Part shown: positions 22,228 to 36,595 of the stretch, piece by piece | How the letters are laid out: each line of letters opens with the position of its first letter | How positions within the stretch are numbered: the stretch's first letter is position 1 | Assembly (NCBI GenBank): GCA_014871385.1 | Contig: CM026432.1 | Coordinates: forward strand, 9,044,825 to 9,108,824 | Source: Ceratodon purpureus | Lineage: Eukaryota; Streptophyta; Bryopsida; Pseudoditrichales; Ditrichaceae | Length of the DNA stretch: 64,000 bases | Reading direction: 5' to 3' | The notes under the pieces: generated by a model | The model's database searches: none | What the model saw: only the letters and a program-made list of their open reading frames with translations | What the model was told of the DNA's origin: nothing | Program-made: the position numbers and the translations under genes

Positions 22228-22654
22228 TAAGGTAGAAACACCTTAAACCGTGCGAATAAGAGATTCAGCATGGTTGTGGACCTCGTCTGTACTGTTTGTA
22301 ATTTTTCCTGGATGGGGAAACAGGAGGGAGAGTGAATGCAAAAATTTCCAGAATTAAATAGCAAAAATTGAATTTACTACAAATTTTTGAAGTCAAAAGT
22401 GTACATGACCTTAAAGTGATCAGTAGACTCTCCTTTTGTGGCGCTCACGCATGTAGCTAAAACCGTGCAAATAGAGTTAATGAACCATGAATCTATGAAC
22501 CAACCACCTCCCTACACGTGTCCATATCGAGTCACTATTCATGAACTATTTATGAAATTGCTGTGCACGCAATAAGGTTCATGCCATGGGCGGCACAGGG
22601 GCGGTCTACCCTGCGCTTCTGGGGGGCCGCCCAGTTTAAGGTGTTTCTACCTTA
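22228..22654. mobile_element. Non-autonomous element with 21-bp perfect terminal inverted repeats
   Basis: Positions 22228-22248 (TAAGGTAGAAACACCTTAAA plus C) are exactly inverted at 22634-22654. The 427-bp interval has no coding frame and is GC-rich near its right end. The size and ends suggest a MITE. I see no convincing target-site duplication. Confidence 0.6.
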
Positions 22655-23311
22655 GTTGGTCATGCAGAAATTCCCTATCTCCAGTATACCACCTCCCTGT
22701 TTTACTGCAACTCTAGTACACGCCTGGAGAGCATTTACGGTGTTTAAGTTAGTTTCCCTATCTTATTCTTCTCGCGACAGTGCAGGGACCCTGCCATAGC
22801 CCGTTGGCGCCATTGGGATGCTCTTACAATATGCGGACCCCCGGTGCAAATGGAGAAACTATTCATGCACTAGAGAGATACTGTTCATCCACGCGTCTTT
22901 ACCATTATTCTCTCTCTCCGACTCTGGCAACACGAATTCACGACTCAACATCGGAATGGCGGTCTGCCGCAGCTCATGCACAACGACTGCCACATTTGAT
23001 GTTGCGATCTGGGGGATTGATCCGAGGCCAACTGGGAGTGGCTTAGAGCCTGCCCAGGAGTCCATGCGATCGATCTGCGGCAGTCTGGTGCTTCGTTGCG
23101 GTGGTGATTGAGCGGAGTTCTCCTTGTTGTCGATCGGGTGAAGGGGTGACTGCCTGTACTGCAAGGGTTTTGACCGACGGTTTTGACTGAGCACATGGGC
23201 TGTGGAGTGTGGAGTGTAGAGTTGTTGCACGGCGCTGGGACTAGTGGTCATGTTCGTGGCGGAGGAGATGAGCGCAGCTGCCTAGTGCGCTTCTGATCTG
23301 CTGCCTCATTG
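22655..23311. other. Moderately GC-rich stretch upstream of the NLR
   Basis: Overlapping frames on both strands (22780-23250) have no recognisable domains. It is probably promoter or untranslated leader of the NLR gene, or an unrelated unannotated transcript. Confidence 0.3.
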
Positions 23312-23321
23312 ATGGCTTCTG
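23312..23321 (+). other. Possible tiny first coding exon of the NLR
   Basis: ATGGCTTCTG is followed by the strong donor GTAAGAG. Joined to the acceptor at 24925 (TTTGCAG), it reads M-A-S-G-E-N-T and then continues in frame into the ATG at 24937. The alternative is a purely non-coding leader exon with translation from 24937. Confidence 0.35.
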
Positions 23322-24633
23322 GTAAGAGTTAACTTTGCTCCAAAAGCGGTATCGTTGCGGTGCTGGGACGATTGCCATTCTGGTTTCTGATTGTTTCAGG
23401 GTCGTCGACTGAAGGTTGTAGAGGTTTTGCGCGGATCGTGTACACAGGGTGTGGTGCTATGGAATGATTTGAAGTTGTACCCTTCTTTCCATTCGAAGGG
23501 TGTGGTCGTAGTCGACTTGGTCAGGTTCTGATCCACAATGTTTGTGTGTGGTTGGGCTATGAATTTTAATATGCGACCGTGGTCAACCGCGATGAACTAG
23601 GACATTTTAGGTGCAGATGGTCGAGGCGCCAAAACGTGTGTTTATCACTGCGCTGGCATGTTTTATAGGTCCGATCTGGATTCTGATTGATGTTGAGTAG
23701 ACCGCAGTTTGCCCGCGATTCTTCCAGCCATAGCCACGGGTTTCATGGAGTATCCATGTGTAGATTCTGTTTGCCTTGGAGTCGCTTAACGCTTTGCCCT
23801 GGGTTATCAAATGAACGTCTTGTGTGTGTGACTATCGAGGCTGAACACAGTTGTTCTTTTGAAGAGTGGGCGGGTCATGTGGCTTAGGATTCAGATGCTA
23901 ATAGGATCTGGACTTGCCAGATGCTTACCCTCTCCAGCACAATCTCTTCGCTCTCTTTGCACTTTGTCTGTATTGTAGCCATCAATCTTCTCTCAGTATT
24001 CCTTCATGCGCAGTTGGGCATGTTCAGTTAGAGAAACTACCTTCTGTGTCTGGAGACTAGTTTGGAAGTCACGGACTCTCTTGAGCCACGTCGTTGTTGA
24101 AACATTGTTCGCAACCGTGCCACATCGCGATTCAACAGGGTCGCTTGTTATAATTCGTTTCCACCGACTCCAGAATTTGATCTAGAGTTCTGCGAAGGTA
24201 TGATTGTCCCGAAATTTATAAACAACGCTCACCAGGATCAAGCATCAAATGGAGACTGATCTCAATAGCGCCGCACCAGCCAGTCGAAGGATTTATGGCT
24301 CTAGGTTATATTCGAAAATAGAAACAACCAAATTGCTACACAGAGTTGAGGTTAGCTTATGGTTACATGATTGTTTTACATATATGTCTGCTTAGAGACA
24401 ATATATCCAGACAATTATGCACACTACATTCGGTACTTAGCTCAGCCAGCTCTGGCTGAGAAATCCGAGTTGATGAAGTGTGACTGTCCTTGCTTGACGG
24501 TTGACGTCTACTGTGTGCGGGCACATTGTCAGCTCACTGGATTTTAATTGTTCTTAAGTAGGTCCTAGTTGCTTGTGTTCAGTTCGGCTAAACAGCTTGT
24601 TGATTCCCAAGCAAGTTGCTTCCTTCTGGAGGA

Positions 24634-24652
24634 GTTTAGGGTTTAGGGTTTC
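24634..24652. promoter_or_regulatory. Double telo-box (TTTAGGG repeats)
   Basis: GTTTAGGGTTTAGGGTTTC, two overlapping plant telo-boxes, lies about 300 bp before the NLR ATG. In plants such motifs are common in promoters and leaders; it could also be a trace of telomeric sequence. Confidence 0.5.
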
Positions 24653-24936
24653 AACCTTATCTACTCGCCTGATCCTTGCCAGAAGTACTGTTCATATCAA
24701 TAATGAACAAGGACATTTCACGTACAAATAGCGGAGCCGCCTGACAATTTATCGCTCAATTAAATAGCAACACATTCTTGTTAATTCCTTGGCGTACGGG
24801 CTGGTTTTTAAGTGTCAGGATCTTTTGTCGATACATAGGGAGGTTGATAGCTGAGCTGGTGAGCTGCACAATATCTGTTTCTACATGATCGAATGGTGAT
24901 CTTACGTAGTCTCTCAAATTTGCAGGAGAAAACACC

Positions 24937-27900
24937 ATGAAACAGAGTGGAACTGAAGGAAATCATAACGCTTCAGCAGGTCCATCTCCTAGTCGTGGAA
25001 AAAAGGTACTTATACTTGAGTCCTTCGATCCTTGTCATACATTTGGAACATGACAGTTTCTGCAGACGTTTTCCTCACATGGCTGAGCATATTTTGTGTT
25101 GCTACAGTTGTGTGATGGGGTGTACTCCCTTTACGAACCGGAAGGACAGCCGGAAGTGGAGATAGTCTTTATTCATGGGCTCCAGTCGGATGATCCCAAG
25201 GATGCATGCAACGATGCATATTGGACAACATGGCTGGCCAGAGATGGGTCTCAGGATAATTGTTGGCCACAGACGTGGTTAGCTGCTGTTTACCCAAAGG
25301 CGAGGGTTCTTTCCATATCATATGATGCCAGCCGTGCTTTGAAATCTACCTCATCAGGGGCCATGGATTTAAACCCATTTGGAGAGACTTTGGTTCAGGA
25401 GATGGTGTTTAGTGGCGTTGACATCGGCCAACATGGTTGCCCAGTGGTATTTGTATGCCACTGTCTTGGAGGTCTAATTGCTAAGCAAATTGTAGTTTTG
25501 GGTCATGAACGATTCAAGGGAGACAAGAGGATTGAGAAATTGCTGAAAAATTTGAAGGCATTTGTTTTTTATGCGACACCGCATGGGGGATCAAAATTGG
25601 TGAAGATGAATCCTGATCTCGCACGATTGAACAACACATTTGAAGCCATCCAGCGCAAAGTGTACAACAACAAGTGCAAGTTCCGAGTTGTCGCAGAGGC
25701 TCATGAAACATCCTCTGTAAGTTGGGCTGAACATGGTTATTCTTGGATGCATGAGCACTGATCTGAATGTTAGACCTCAACATTGTATTTTATTGTTTTG
25801 AATACTTACATACTATGTGTGACTGTGTGCAGAAATGGTTCTCTAGCTCGATGATTGTCGAGGAGCATTCTGTCAGATATGCTGGGTTCGATCGCGTCAT
25901 TCATGTAGCAGCCGATCACTTCAATATCTGTAAGCCTGAGACTGACAGGAGCACAAGCTTCTTACATTTGACTGGATGTATTGAGGAGGTTGTGACCGAG
26001 TATCAATCCAACCAAGACAAGATTTGGGGTCTTCCAAGTCTTGTTGTGGGTGTCGATGCCAAGTTGGTAGAGCTGCGAGAGAAGTTGAAGGAAAGGCCTA
26101 TTGTCGGTTTGGTTGGAATGGGGGGTGTGGGCAAGACCACTCTGAGCAAAGCCTTGTTCAACACAGATTGGGGGAATTATGACAAGTGTTGTTGTCTGGA
26201 GGATGTGAAATCTCACAGCAATATAGTTGATTTTCAGAAGCAACTTCTTCGAGAGCTGTGTGATGAGAGATGGAATGAGAATGAAGATCCGAAGGATTAT
26301 CTGCGAAAGATCAGACAATGTATACAGACCAAGAAGGTTCTAGTTGTGATCGATGATGTTGGGACAGAAAAGAATCTGAAGGCCTTGCAGGTGGAAGCAT
26401 TTCAGCATGGATGCAGTGGAAGCAGGCTCATTGTCACATGCCGCAATAAGGCAATCTTATCAGATTATATGTTGGAAGGGGACAAGATTGAGGTGGATGT
26501 GTTGGACAACGACGAATCCATGGAGCTATTTCGGCATTATGCTTTCCATGCATTTAATGCTGCATATGAAATTGGAAGTGAGGAGAGGGAGAAATTTGAA
26601 CATGAAGCTGTGAATATTATTCACGCGTGTGGTGGTTTACCTTTGAGTCTAGAAGTTATTGGACAACATTTACGCAAACGAAATCATCTTCTTGGAGAAG
26701 AGCGTTTGGATGTGTGGAAAGAAGCATTGAAGAGATTGATGGAAGCTATATCTTTGGAGGATGATGATGAGAAGCTTTGGTCAACATTGAAGATTAGCTA
26801 TGATGACTTGAAGCCTTTTGTAAAAGGCTTTTTCCTAGATTTTGCATGCATTTTGTGTGATGCAAAAAACTTAAAATTGACTACTGTTGTAAGAATTTGG
26901 GACAATCGTGGAGGACTTCAGACTCTTATTGATAGTTCACTCATCAAAGTTGCCAAGCTAAATTCAAAACTTTCTATATTCGAAAAAAATGGACTTGTGA
27001 TGCATGATCAACTTCGAGACATGGGGCGGTGGATTGTAAGAGAGTTGGCTCATAAAGATGTGCATAAACATATCAAACACATGTGGGAAAAAGATGTTGT
27101 GAAGAAGTTTTTTGAAGATGAAGAGGTAAGGCATATTTTTCTTTTCACAATGTGTAATTTTTATTTGATTGTTTTAAGAAAATGTTGATTGATGATTGTA
27201 ATTTGAGTTTGATATTTGCCTAATGCTCACAAATTATAAAAATGTGGTGGTTGTAGGAATCAAGTATATTGGAAGGCTTGTCTATGAAGAATATGGAAGG
27301 ACTGAAGGTTCATAAATCACACATATTACAAGTGTTGATGAACATGAATTCTTCAAAGAAACATAGTCATCATTATGCTAATTTGAGGTTGTTAAATTTA
27401 TCTTGTAACAGCATAAATGTTGTGAAAATTGTATTGAGAACATGTGGAATCCACCCCCAAAACTTAAGATGGCTTTCCTTGAATACGACACCAATAAGGA
27501 AGAACCATTTAAGGATATTGAATGCAAACTTCAAGGCATTGTGTGTTTTACACTTGAGAAATTGTGACCAATTGGTTGAACTCCCATCGTCAATTGGTGA
27601 TTTATCCTCTTTGAAGGAACTCGATCTAGCCTGGAGTTGTAGTCTGAGGAGTCTACCAGAATCCATAGGATTGAAGTTGGGAAACCTCCAAGTATTGATC
27701 CTCAGTAAATGTTACAGAATGAGGGAACTTCCAGAGTCAATGTCTAATTTGGTGCAGCTCTTGGAACTTCATCTCGATGGGTGTATGGAACTGAAGAGAT
27801 TGCCATCTGGGTTGGGCAATTTGAAACTTCTCAAAGTGCTCAATCTCGGGATGTGTGAGAGTCTGGAAGTGATTCCTGCGGGAGTGGGGCAGATGCTGAA

Positions 27901-28795
27901 ACTGGAGACTCTTTATCTGAGTGGGTGTCGTAGTTTGCACACCATGTGCGAGTTTGATACTAAAATGCCCCATCTCCACACTCTCGACCTCCATGGCTGT
28001 GAGGAATTGAGAAGCTTCAAGTCGTTGGGCAATTTACATCGCCTTCGATTCCTGGATCTTGGAAAGTGTTCTGAGTTGTACATGCCCGACCTGGCAGAGA
28101 GTGTGGGTCAGCTTCATGATTTACAATTCCTCGATCTCGAGAGATGTGAGAGCTTGGAAGAAGAGGTGGCAGAGGCGCTGAGGGAGGGGCATCTTCACAC
28201 GGATCACCTGGAACGTCTCATGTTTACGATCATCCCCGAGACTGCTCTCCCTTCGTGTCCTCGGCTCAAGTATCTCCGGCTTGGCTATGGTACGTCTGGG
28301 GAGGTGACGAAGGAGCTTTCGAATGCTTTCAGTGAGTCGCTTGGCAATTTGGTGCAATTGCATGAGCTCCATATGAGAGGAGTAGCATCTGTCCCCGAGT
28401 ATGTGGGTAATCTGACTCAGCTGAAAGAGCTCAGTGTGGAGCGGTCGGGGAGGAACCCTCTTTCAGATGCGTTGAGGAATCTAGTGGGATTACAAATTCT
28501 CTGTGTTACAGGGTCGAGGTGCAGAAAATTGCCGGAGTGGCTCGGTCGTCTGTCTCAGCTGCGGACTTTCACTTTGGATGAATGCGAGAAGTTGGAGCGT
28601 CTCCCGGAGTCTCTTGGATTGCTGACTCAACTGCGATCATTGAAATTGGGTTGCAAGAAGCTGGAGGGTATCCCCGACTCTGTTCTTGGGCTGACTCAAC
28701 TAACAATACTGAATATTCGTAAGAGTACCAGATTGACTTTGAAGGAGGAGGTTCGACATGCCTTGACAGAACGTGGTTGCACAATTTTTAGTTGA
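24937..28795 (+). CDS. Alpha/beta-hydrolase-NB-ARC-LRR immune receptor (HNL-type NLR)
   Basis: Exons 24937-25005, 25108-25716, 25833-27125 and 27257-28795 join in phase to 1169 aa. Residues 24-260 form a SERAC1/DUF676-like hydrolase: IVFIHGLQSDD, a nucleophile elbow CHCLGG with Cys142 where Ser is usual, ATPHGGSK, and a likely catalytic His255 in ADHFNICKP. The NB-ARC follows: P-loop GMGGVGKTT (321-329), kinase-2 VLVVIDDVG (395-403), GSRLIVTCRN, GGLPLSLEVIG (493-503), and MHD (616-618). From about residue 690 there are leucine-rich repeats of the form LxxLxxLxLxxCxxLxxLP, to the end. Such receptors bind ADP/ATP and act in pathogen sensing inside the cell. The architecture is known from bryophytes. 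All motifs look intact. A short upstream exon at 23312 may add seven residues. Confidence 0.93.
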
Positions 28796-31579
28796 TGCCA
28801 CTTTATCTGAGTCATTCGTTTGTTAATACTATATCGAGTTCTGCTTGGGACTTCATCCTCGAGTTGTACAATTCTCTTAGTTCCTTTCACGTTTGGCATG
28901 CGAACTGGAAGCGGGAGTTGGAAGTTTGAAGAAATAGGGTTTGGGTGGAGGTGGTGGCGACGATAGCGCGCTCAGCATCGTAGCAGCTCTGCTTCCACAA
29001 TTTCCTGTTGTACCTCAAAAATCTTTTCGGTAAGAGATAATTACATACCTGAAACTCTATTTGAAGTCTCCGATCGTATGTGATTGATGAATGGGCCGTG
29101 TTCCGTATTGGTCATTTTTGCTACAATTTAGTTGTCTGTTTTCAAAACTGGTCTTGAATCCTTCTCATCGTACTGAATCGCTGTACTGTTGGAACCTTGG
29201 AATATGAAAGATTCGCTGTACCCCTTTTGTCTTCTGTGTCTTGCGTGGTCTTTCTTTGTGTATTACTCTTTTTTCCATCGTTATACGCGGTGTGGTTGGG
29301 CAAATTCAAAGGTTTGCAGAACTGGATCGCACTCCAACTTGAAATCGATCTTAGACATCACTTCATACGGCGCGCATCTGCTTTCTTGTGTTAATCGAAA
29401 TTGTGTGGGTGTTGTAATTGTTTTTGTCCTGTAAACAGAATGTAAAAAGACAATTTCATTTATATGGATCACACAGTGCAGGAGTATTGTGTTTTAATAT
29501 TCATATAAAAGATTATAGTATGGCACATGTTGATGTAATATTGTGTTAATATATTAATCCCTCAAGCATCACCTCAACAAAAATGGATTGATTTAGGGTC
29601 AAGTCAGGCTCTAGGATGAAGTTGTAATCTTGGCACATTATAGACAATTTTCATATCTTTTTAACAAGACCATTCATGCTTCAAAACTCCTCATACTTTA
29701 GGAGATATTTGCTCGCAAACTTTAAAAACACTATTAGTGCATACTGAAATCTACATATTGGTTTTTTTGGCTCACGAAAGACTTGAAACCCGGTTCGCAA
29801 CAAAGGGTAATTTTCTTTTTTGAACTTTGAACATTATGATCTCACAAAAGGTAAGGAGTTTGAATCTAAGATTTGAAGTATGTATACATGTAAAAGTAAG
29901 GTACTAGATTCTACAGTTATTTCCTTCCAAAATACATCAAAACTTGAAAACTTTTACCTTGTATTGAAAGAGTCTACTGTAGAGAGTTTATGGCAGTTCT
30001 GAGGCCTTCCAACTTTTGGAGTTAATATGTGCCAATACATTAATATAATAATATTATTGTCGCATTAAGATATTATTATGGCAAAATGTATTATTATGAT
30101 AATGCCATTATAAGCCATGCAAATATTGAAGACCCATATTGTGTAAACAATGAACACATATTTTTAAGAATTATTGTTTTTAACAAAACTTATTTGAAGC
30201 ATCTTCTTAAAATACACTATGAATTTTAAAAATAGACTTTAATTTGAATCTCTTTAAAACATATAAAATGTTCTTTAAATTTTTAAGTTATGTCAATCAT
30301 TTCTAGAGTTCTAATGTTATGTCATTTTTAAATATTTGAGGTCTAACTATACATAGCAAAACAAACACATATTCATAGATCTCACTATAAATGCATTTCA
30401 TTATTAATAATTGTTTTTAAAATCAATCATCATATATTATTTTAATCATTTATTAGATGTTAGTGTGACATTACCATTTTAAATTCCTGAGCATCTTATT
30501 TAAATTTAATTGGTGACAAGTTTTATAATCAATTTGAATACATGATTCCATATAATTGTATTTTCAATTTTAAAATAATATGACCTCATTCAGAATTCAA
30601 TTTCAGTCAAAGTTTTCTTGTTGTAAATCACAAAATGTTGTCAAGATGTAACAGGCATTTTTGTACAAGTAAGACTCGTTTTGAATGTCTTCTTTGTTGT
30701 CCTTTGAATACATTGTCATGCCATTCAACTGTGATGTTATTTAATCTTCCTTTAATTTTGATTTTAATTTTTGTAGAAATGTAATATTCAATGGATTTTT
30801 AACTATTACATGTATTATAAAATTTCTAAAAATAGAATTCAAATTACAAATTTTCTTTAATAAAAATATACCGTTGTTTTTTATATATGAACATCATGAA
30901 GTTTTAATCTATAAGGTTTCAAATCTCCAAATTAAAACATCATGTACAAGAAGTTTGCAATTGAATCAAATGTTTGAAATTTCAATATTTGACTTTTGTT
31001 TCCTTCTATAATGGCATTTTAAAAGCAATGATGTTTTTAGACATGAAAAATATTGGTCTTTAGGGATCAAGTTGTATAATTATTGTATAATATGAAAAGC
31101 TCAATATCATGTACAAACACAAGATTTGATTAGGGAGTGGTCTACAATTAATTGTGACAGTGATTTCATTGTTCAAATGTTTCAATATTAGTAAATATAA
31201 ATAGAAATTATATAGTATAACATAATTTATCCATGTTATTGTAGAGATTGTTATGTATTGCCATATACTCTTTATCTGAAAAAATGGACATTAGAATCAA
31301 TCAATTATAATTGTATAATGCCCTCAGGCTCTAATTCATGATCTCAATTCTTATTATGATGAATAATTAACCATAAACTAGATTGTGTACTAAGCCACTG
31401 CAAATCATTGGTGTCTATAACCATAATGCATGACCATTTCTTTTTAAGGCATTACAAATTTATACAATGAACAAAGACTCATACATCTACTTTTCTAAAG
31501 AAATTTTGCATTTTGAAAATAACTATATCTTCCATATAATTTATATTATAACAAAATCATAATACATATATTCTAAATC

Positions 31580-31581
<2 letters not shown>
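28796..31581. other. NLR 3' flank and AT-rich intergenic stretch
   Basis: 28796-29450 has mixed composition and may hold the NLR 3' untranslated region. Two short plus-strand frames there (29189-29434) lack any known feature. Beyond 29500 the sequence is very AT-rich with no gene seen. Confidence 0.45.

Positions 31582-31628
<47 letters not shown>
31582..31628. repeat. (AT)n microsatellite
   Basis: Uninterrupted alternating T and A, about 23 units. Confidence 0.97.
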
Positions 31629-31630
<2 letters not shown>

Positions 31631-31871
31631 TTATTGGTCTAAAAACGTTTACGTTAAGAAAAGAATAAAAATGCACGTTTCAATATAAATTTTGTGAAAT
31701 ATATTTGTAAATATATAAAATCACTTTATTTTTTTATTTTCAAGATTTTCAAGGTTTAAAGAATAACTTATGAATGCATTTATAATATGTATGTTGTAAG
31801 AGCATACATAAATATAAAGTACATGGATTTACAATGACTACGGGAGCCAGCAGATCATTGGCAACACTTAC

Positions 31872-32100
31872 AATTCTGAGTCTCCGGAAGCTCTTTCTCT
31901 CTTTGCCGTGCCTGGCCTTGCATTTGGGAGGACGCCCAATGCCAAATCAAATGTAAAGAAAGCCTGAGAGATGAGGGATTCAGCTGCTGGGTCATTGGCA
32001 TGAGGAGAAGGGGAAGGGGAGAAGATTGCCTCAGGATTAATAATTGCTTGGGGGTGGAGTGGGGGGTAACCTTCTCTATGGCATTCATGGGGGTTGGATG
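31872..32100 (-). pseudogene. Isolated exon-like GC island
   Basis: In an AT-rich desert, the minus strand has an open run reading NPEAIFSPSPSPHAND, SLISQAFFTFDLALGVLP and GTAKRERASGDSEL. It ends at a strong donor (GAATT then GTAAGTG). Composition and codon use look like an exon. I see no partner exons and do not recognise the protein. It may be a fragment of a host gene carried by a mobile element. Confidence 0.3.

Positions 32101-34251
<2,151 letters not shown>

Positions 34252-34322
<71 letters not shown>
34252..34322. repeat. (AT)n microsatellite
   Basis: Perfect AT alternation, followed by GATA/TAGA-like units up to about 34345. Confidence 0.97.
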
Positions 34323-34325
<3 letters not shown>

Positions 34326-36595
34326 TATAGATAGATAGATATAGCTATAAAATTTTATTCACAAGAATATTCAAAATTAATGCACCACTTTAAATTCCAA
34401 ATGTAAATTTTTGAACATTTTTTAATGTAATAAACACAAAATACATGAATAATTTTAAAAATCATGAAAATTTTATATTTTATGTATATGATGTGACACA
34501 ATGTGAAATTGTTTATTTATTCATAACATTTTAAACAATGCATATCTTATAATGCATTCATGTTTTTTTAATCCCTAAAGGACTATTGTCCATAATTAGG
34601 TCTTTTTGAGATTTTGGGAGATACCTACAATGTTAACTTTGAATGTGATTTTTTAGATTTTATTGTAAACGTAGGGATTTAGGGAATTGCAAGAGCTTTG
34701 CAGATAGGATAAAAACAAAATAAAATTTGCTCAAAATAAAATTTGCTCTTCAAATTCTATAATCTTTTAATAAGTGTCGTGAATTTTGATGTGCATATTC
34801 TTTTAGTAATTCTAGATTGAATCCTTTGGTTAAAAATGCAAAAAAAGATTTTGGTCTAGTTTTTGTCTTTTTTGATTAAGAAATAGCAATTTTGAGATGT
34901 TTTTGGTGAAAAACATACAAAGAATATTAGGGATTAGTCATGGAAATTTTGGAAACTAAAGATCAACTTTGGAATTCATGTGTTTTTAAAATTATGAAAT
35001 TTACAACTCAAAATAGTATGGTCAATTTATAAAGACCACTTCGTAGCTTAAACATCCAAGCTTCTGAAATATATGCGAAGTCTAGGTGGTTTGAGTCCTT
35101 CAAAACTTTCGCATCTTATGAGTTCTCTAGAGAGTTTGACAGATTAGCCAGAGCACGGAAAGCCCTTAAAGCAAAACCCTTGGGTTAGGTGCGCTTCGAG
35201 AGCTAACATAACCTCAGTCTAGGTGGAACAGCTTGGTCAACCCCATTGTCGTGCTCTAACAGTGTCTGGTTAGATGGCTTGTACTTCAGTTATTTATGGA
35301 TTCGGCCTAAGTTTTTGGAGCCCGATTAGGAGAGGTGTAGCGGATGGGTTATGGTGTTGATGTGAAGAGCGCTTCAAAAACGGAACTTCACTTGTGAGGG
35401 GTTTCTCAATAAATTTTCGCTAGTGAAAGTAGGCAGAGTAGGGTACTTTGGCTCAAGGGCTAAGTGCTGGAGAGCCGTTGGATTCATACTCCTGTCACGC
35501 GTGAATGTCAATCAAGCGGTGACATCTGATTCTCGTGAACTGTATATTATCGCAGGAGTATGGCAGGAGTATAATTGCAGGAGTATGGCAGTAGTATCGC
35601 AGGAGTAGCCTTGGTGTCGAGGTTGTTTCACCTGGGCTAGTTGTACTTCGTCGCTTATCCTTCCCACCACAAGCCTGGATTCGTGGATGTTTGCCGTTAT
35701 CAGAAATGCTTCTGGTGTTTGGTACCTTATGGTCGGCAGCCTACTTGGAAGATTCAATCTCAAGTGTACTCCGCAGCTACGAAATCAAGGACATAATGAT
35801 TGGCGTTAGGAACCCAATGTGATCAGCAGAACGCAGATAAACCTGAAGTAATGTTAGCAAATACGTTAAAGAATACGTTAGAGAATACGTTAGAGAATAC
35901 GTTAGAGAATACGCTCACGAACTTTCTACTAATTCCAACATTCTCACTGGCCATTCACATACAGACAATGTTCTGAGAAAAGTTCTGACATATGTAACTC
36001 GTAGGAGAGCTTTGCGGTAGGAAGCATGATTCAGCTTTCACATAAGAGTTAAGAGGCTTGATCTGAAGAAGTCTTGTTGTTTTAAGCCAAATAAGATCGA
36101 AAAAGCCAAGTTCCTTCATCCAAATTTAAGGAATCCTTCTATAGTTTTCTGAGTGACATACCAACAATATACCATTAATTCACAACTAGGATTCCCTGCG
36201 TAACAATCACCAATAACCTTGTGGGGCTCTTACACAGCGCTTTAAGATTCATGAACTTCGAGCTAGTTCAACAAATTAGTTTTTACAAGGGAGATGGGTT
36301 GAACTTTTACCGTTCCTTAAGTATTTTTGACATTCAAGAATGTTGGTGTTCTGAGTCCCTTCGATTAAAAGTTTGGCTACTTAAGTGTTCATATTGTCTC
36401 TGGTTTTCGACTTTATGCATAGGGTGTTGCTCACTTTCCCCTGCCGCGAGCAACTCATCAGATCGTTCCCCTGCTACGAGGATTATAACAAAGAAATAGA
36501 CAGAGGAAGGGACAACATAATCAGTCAATTTGTGTTGGGAGTGAAAAATGATAATAATGACTCAATTTGTACTTAAGTATACTATAACGGAAGGC
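34323..36595. other. Intergenic stretch with short tandem repeats
   Basis: No gene recognised. It includes GCAGGAGTAT-type repeats (about 35552-35608) and a 12-bp tandem repeat GTTAGAGAATAC of about four units (35866-35925). Confidence 0.5.

Noticed and set aside
22859-23251. 130-codon minus-strand frame upstream of the NLR
   Set aside because: It has no recognisable features and lacks partner exons; overlapping frames of similar length exist on the other strand.
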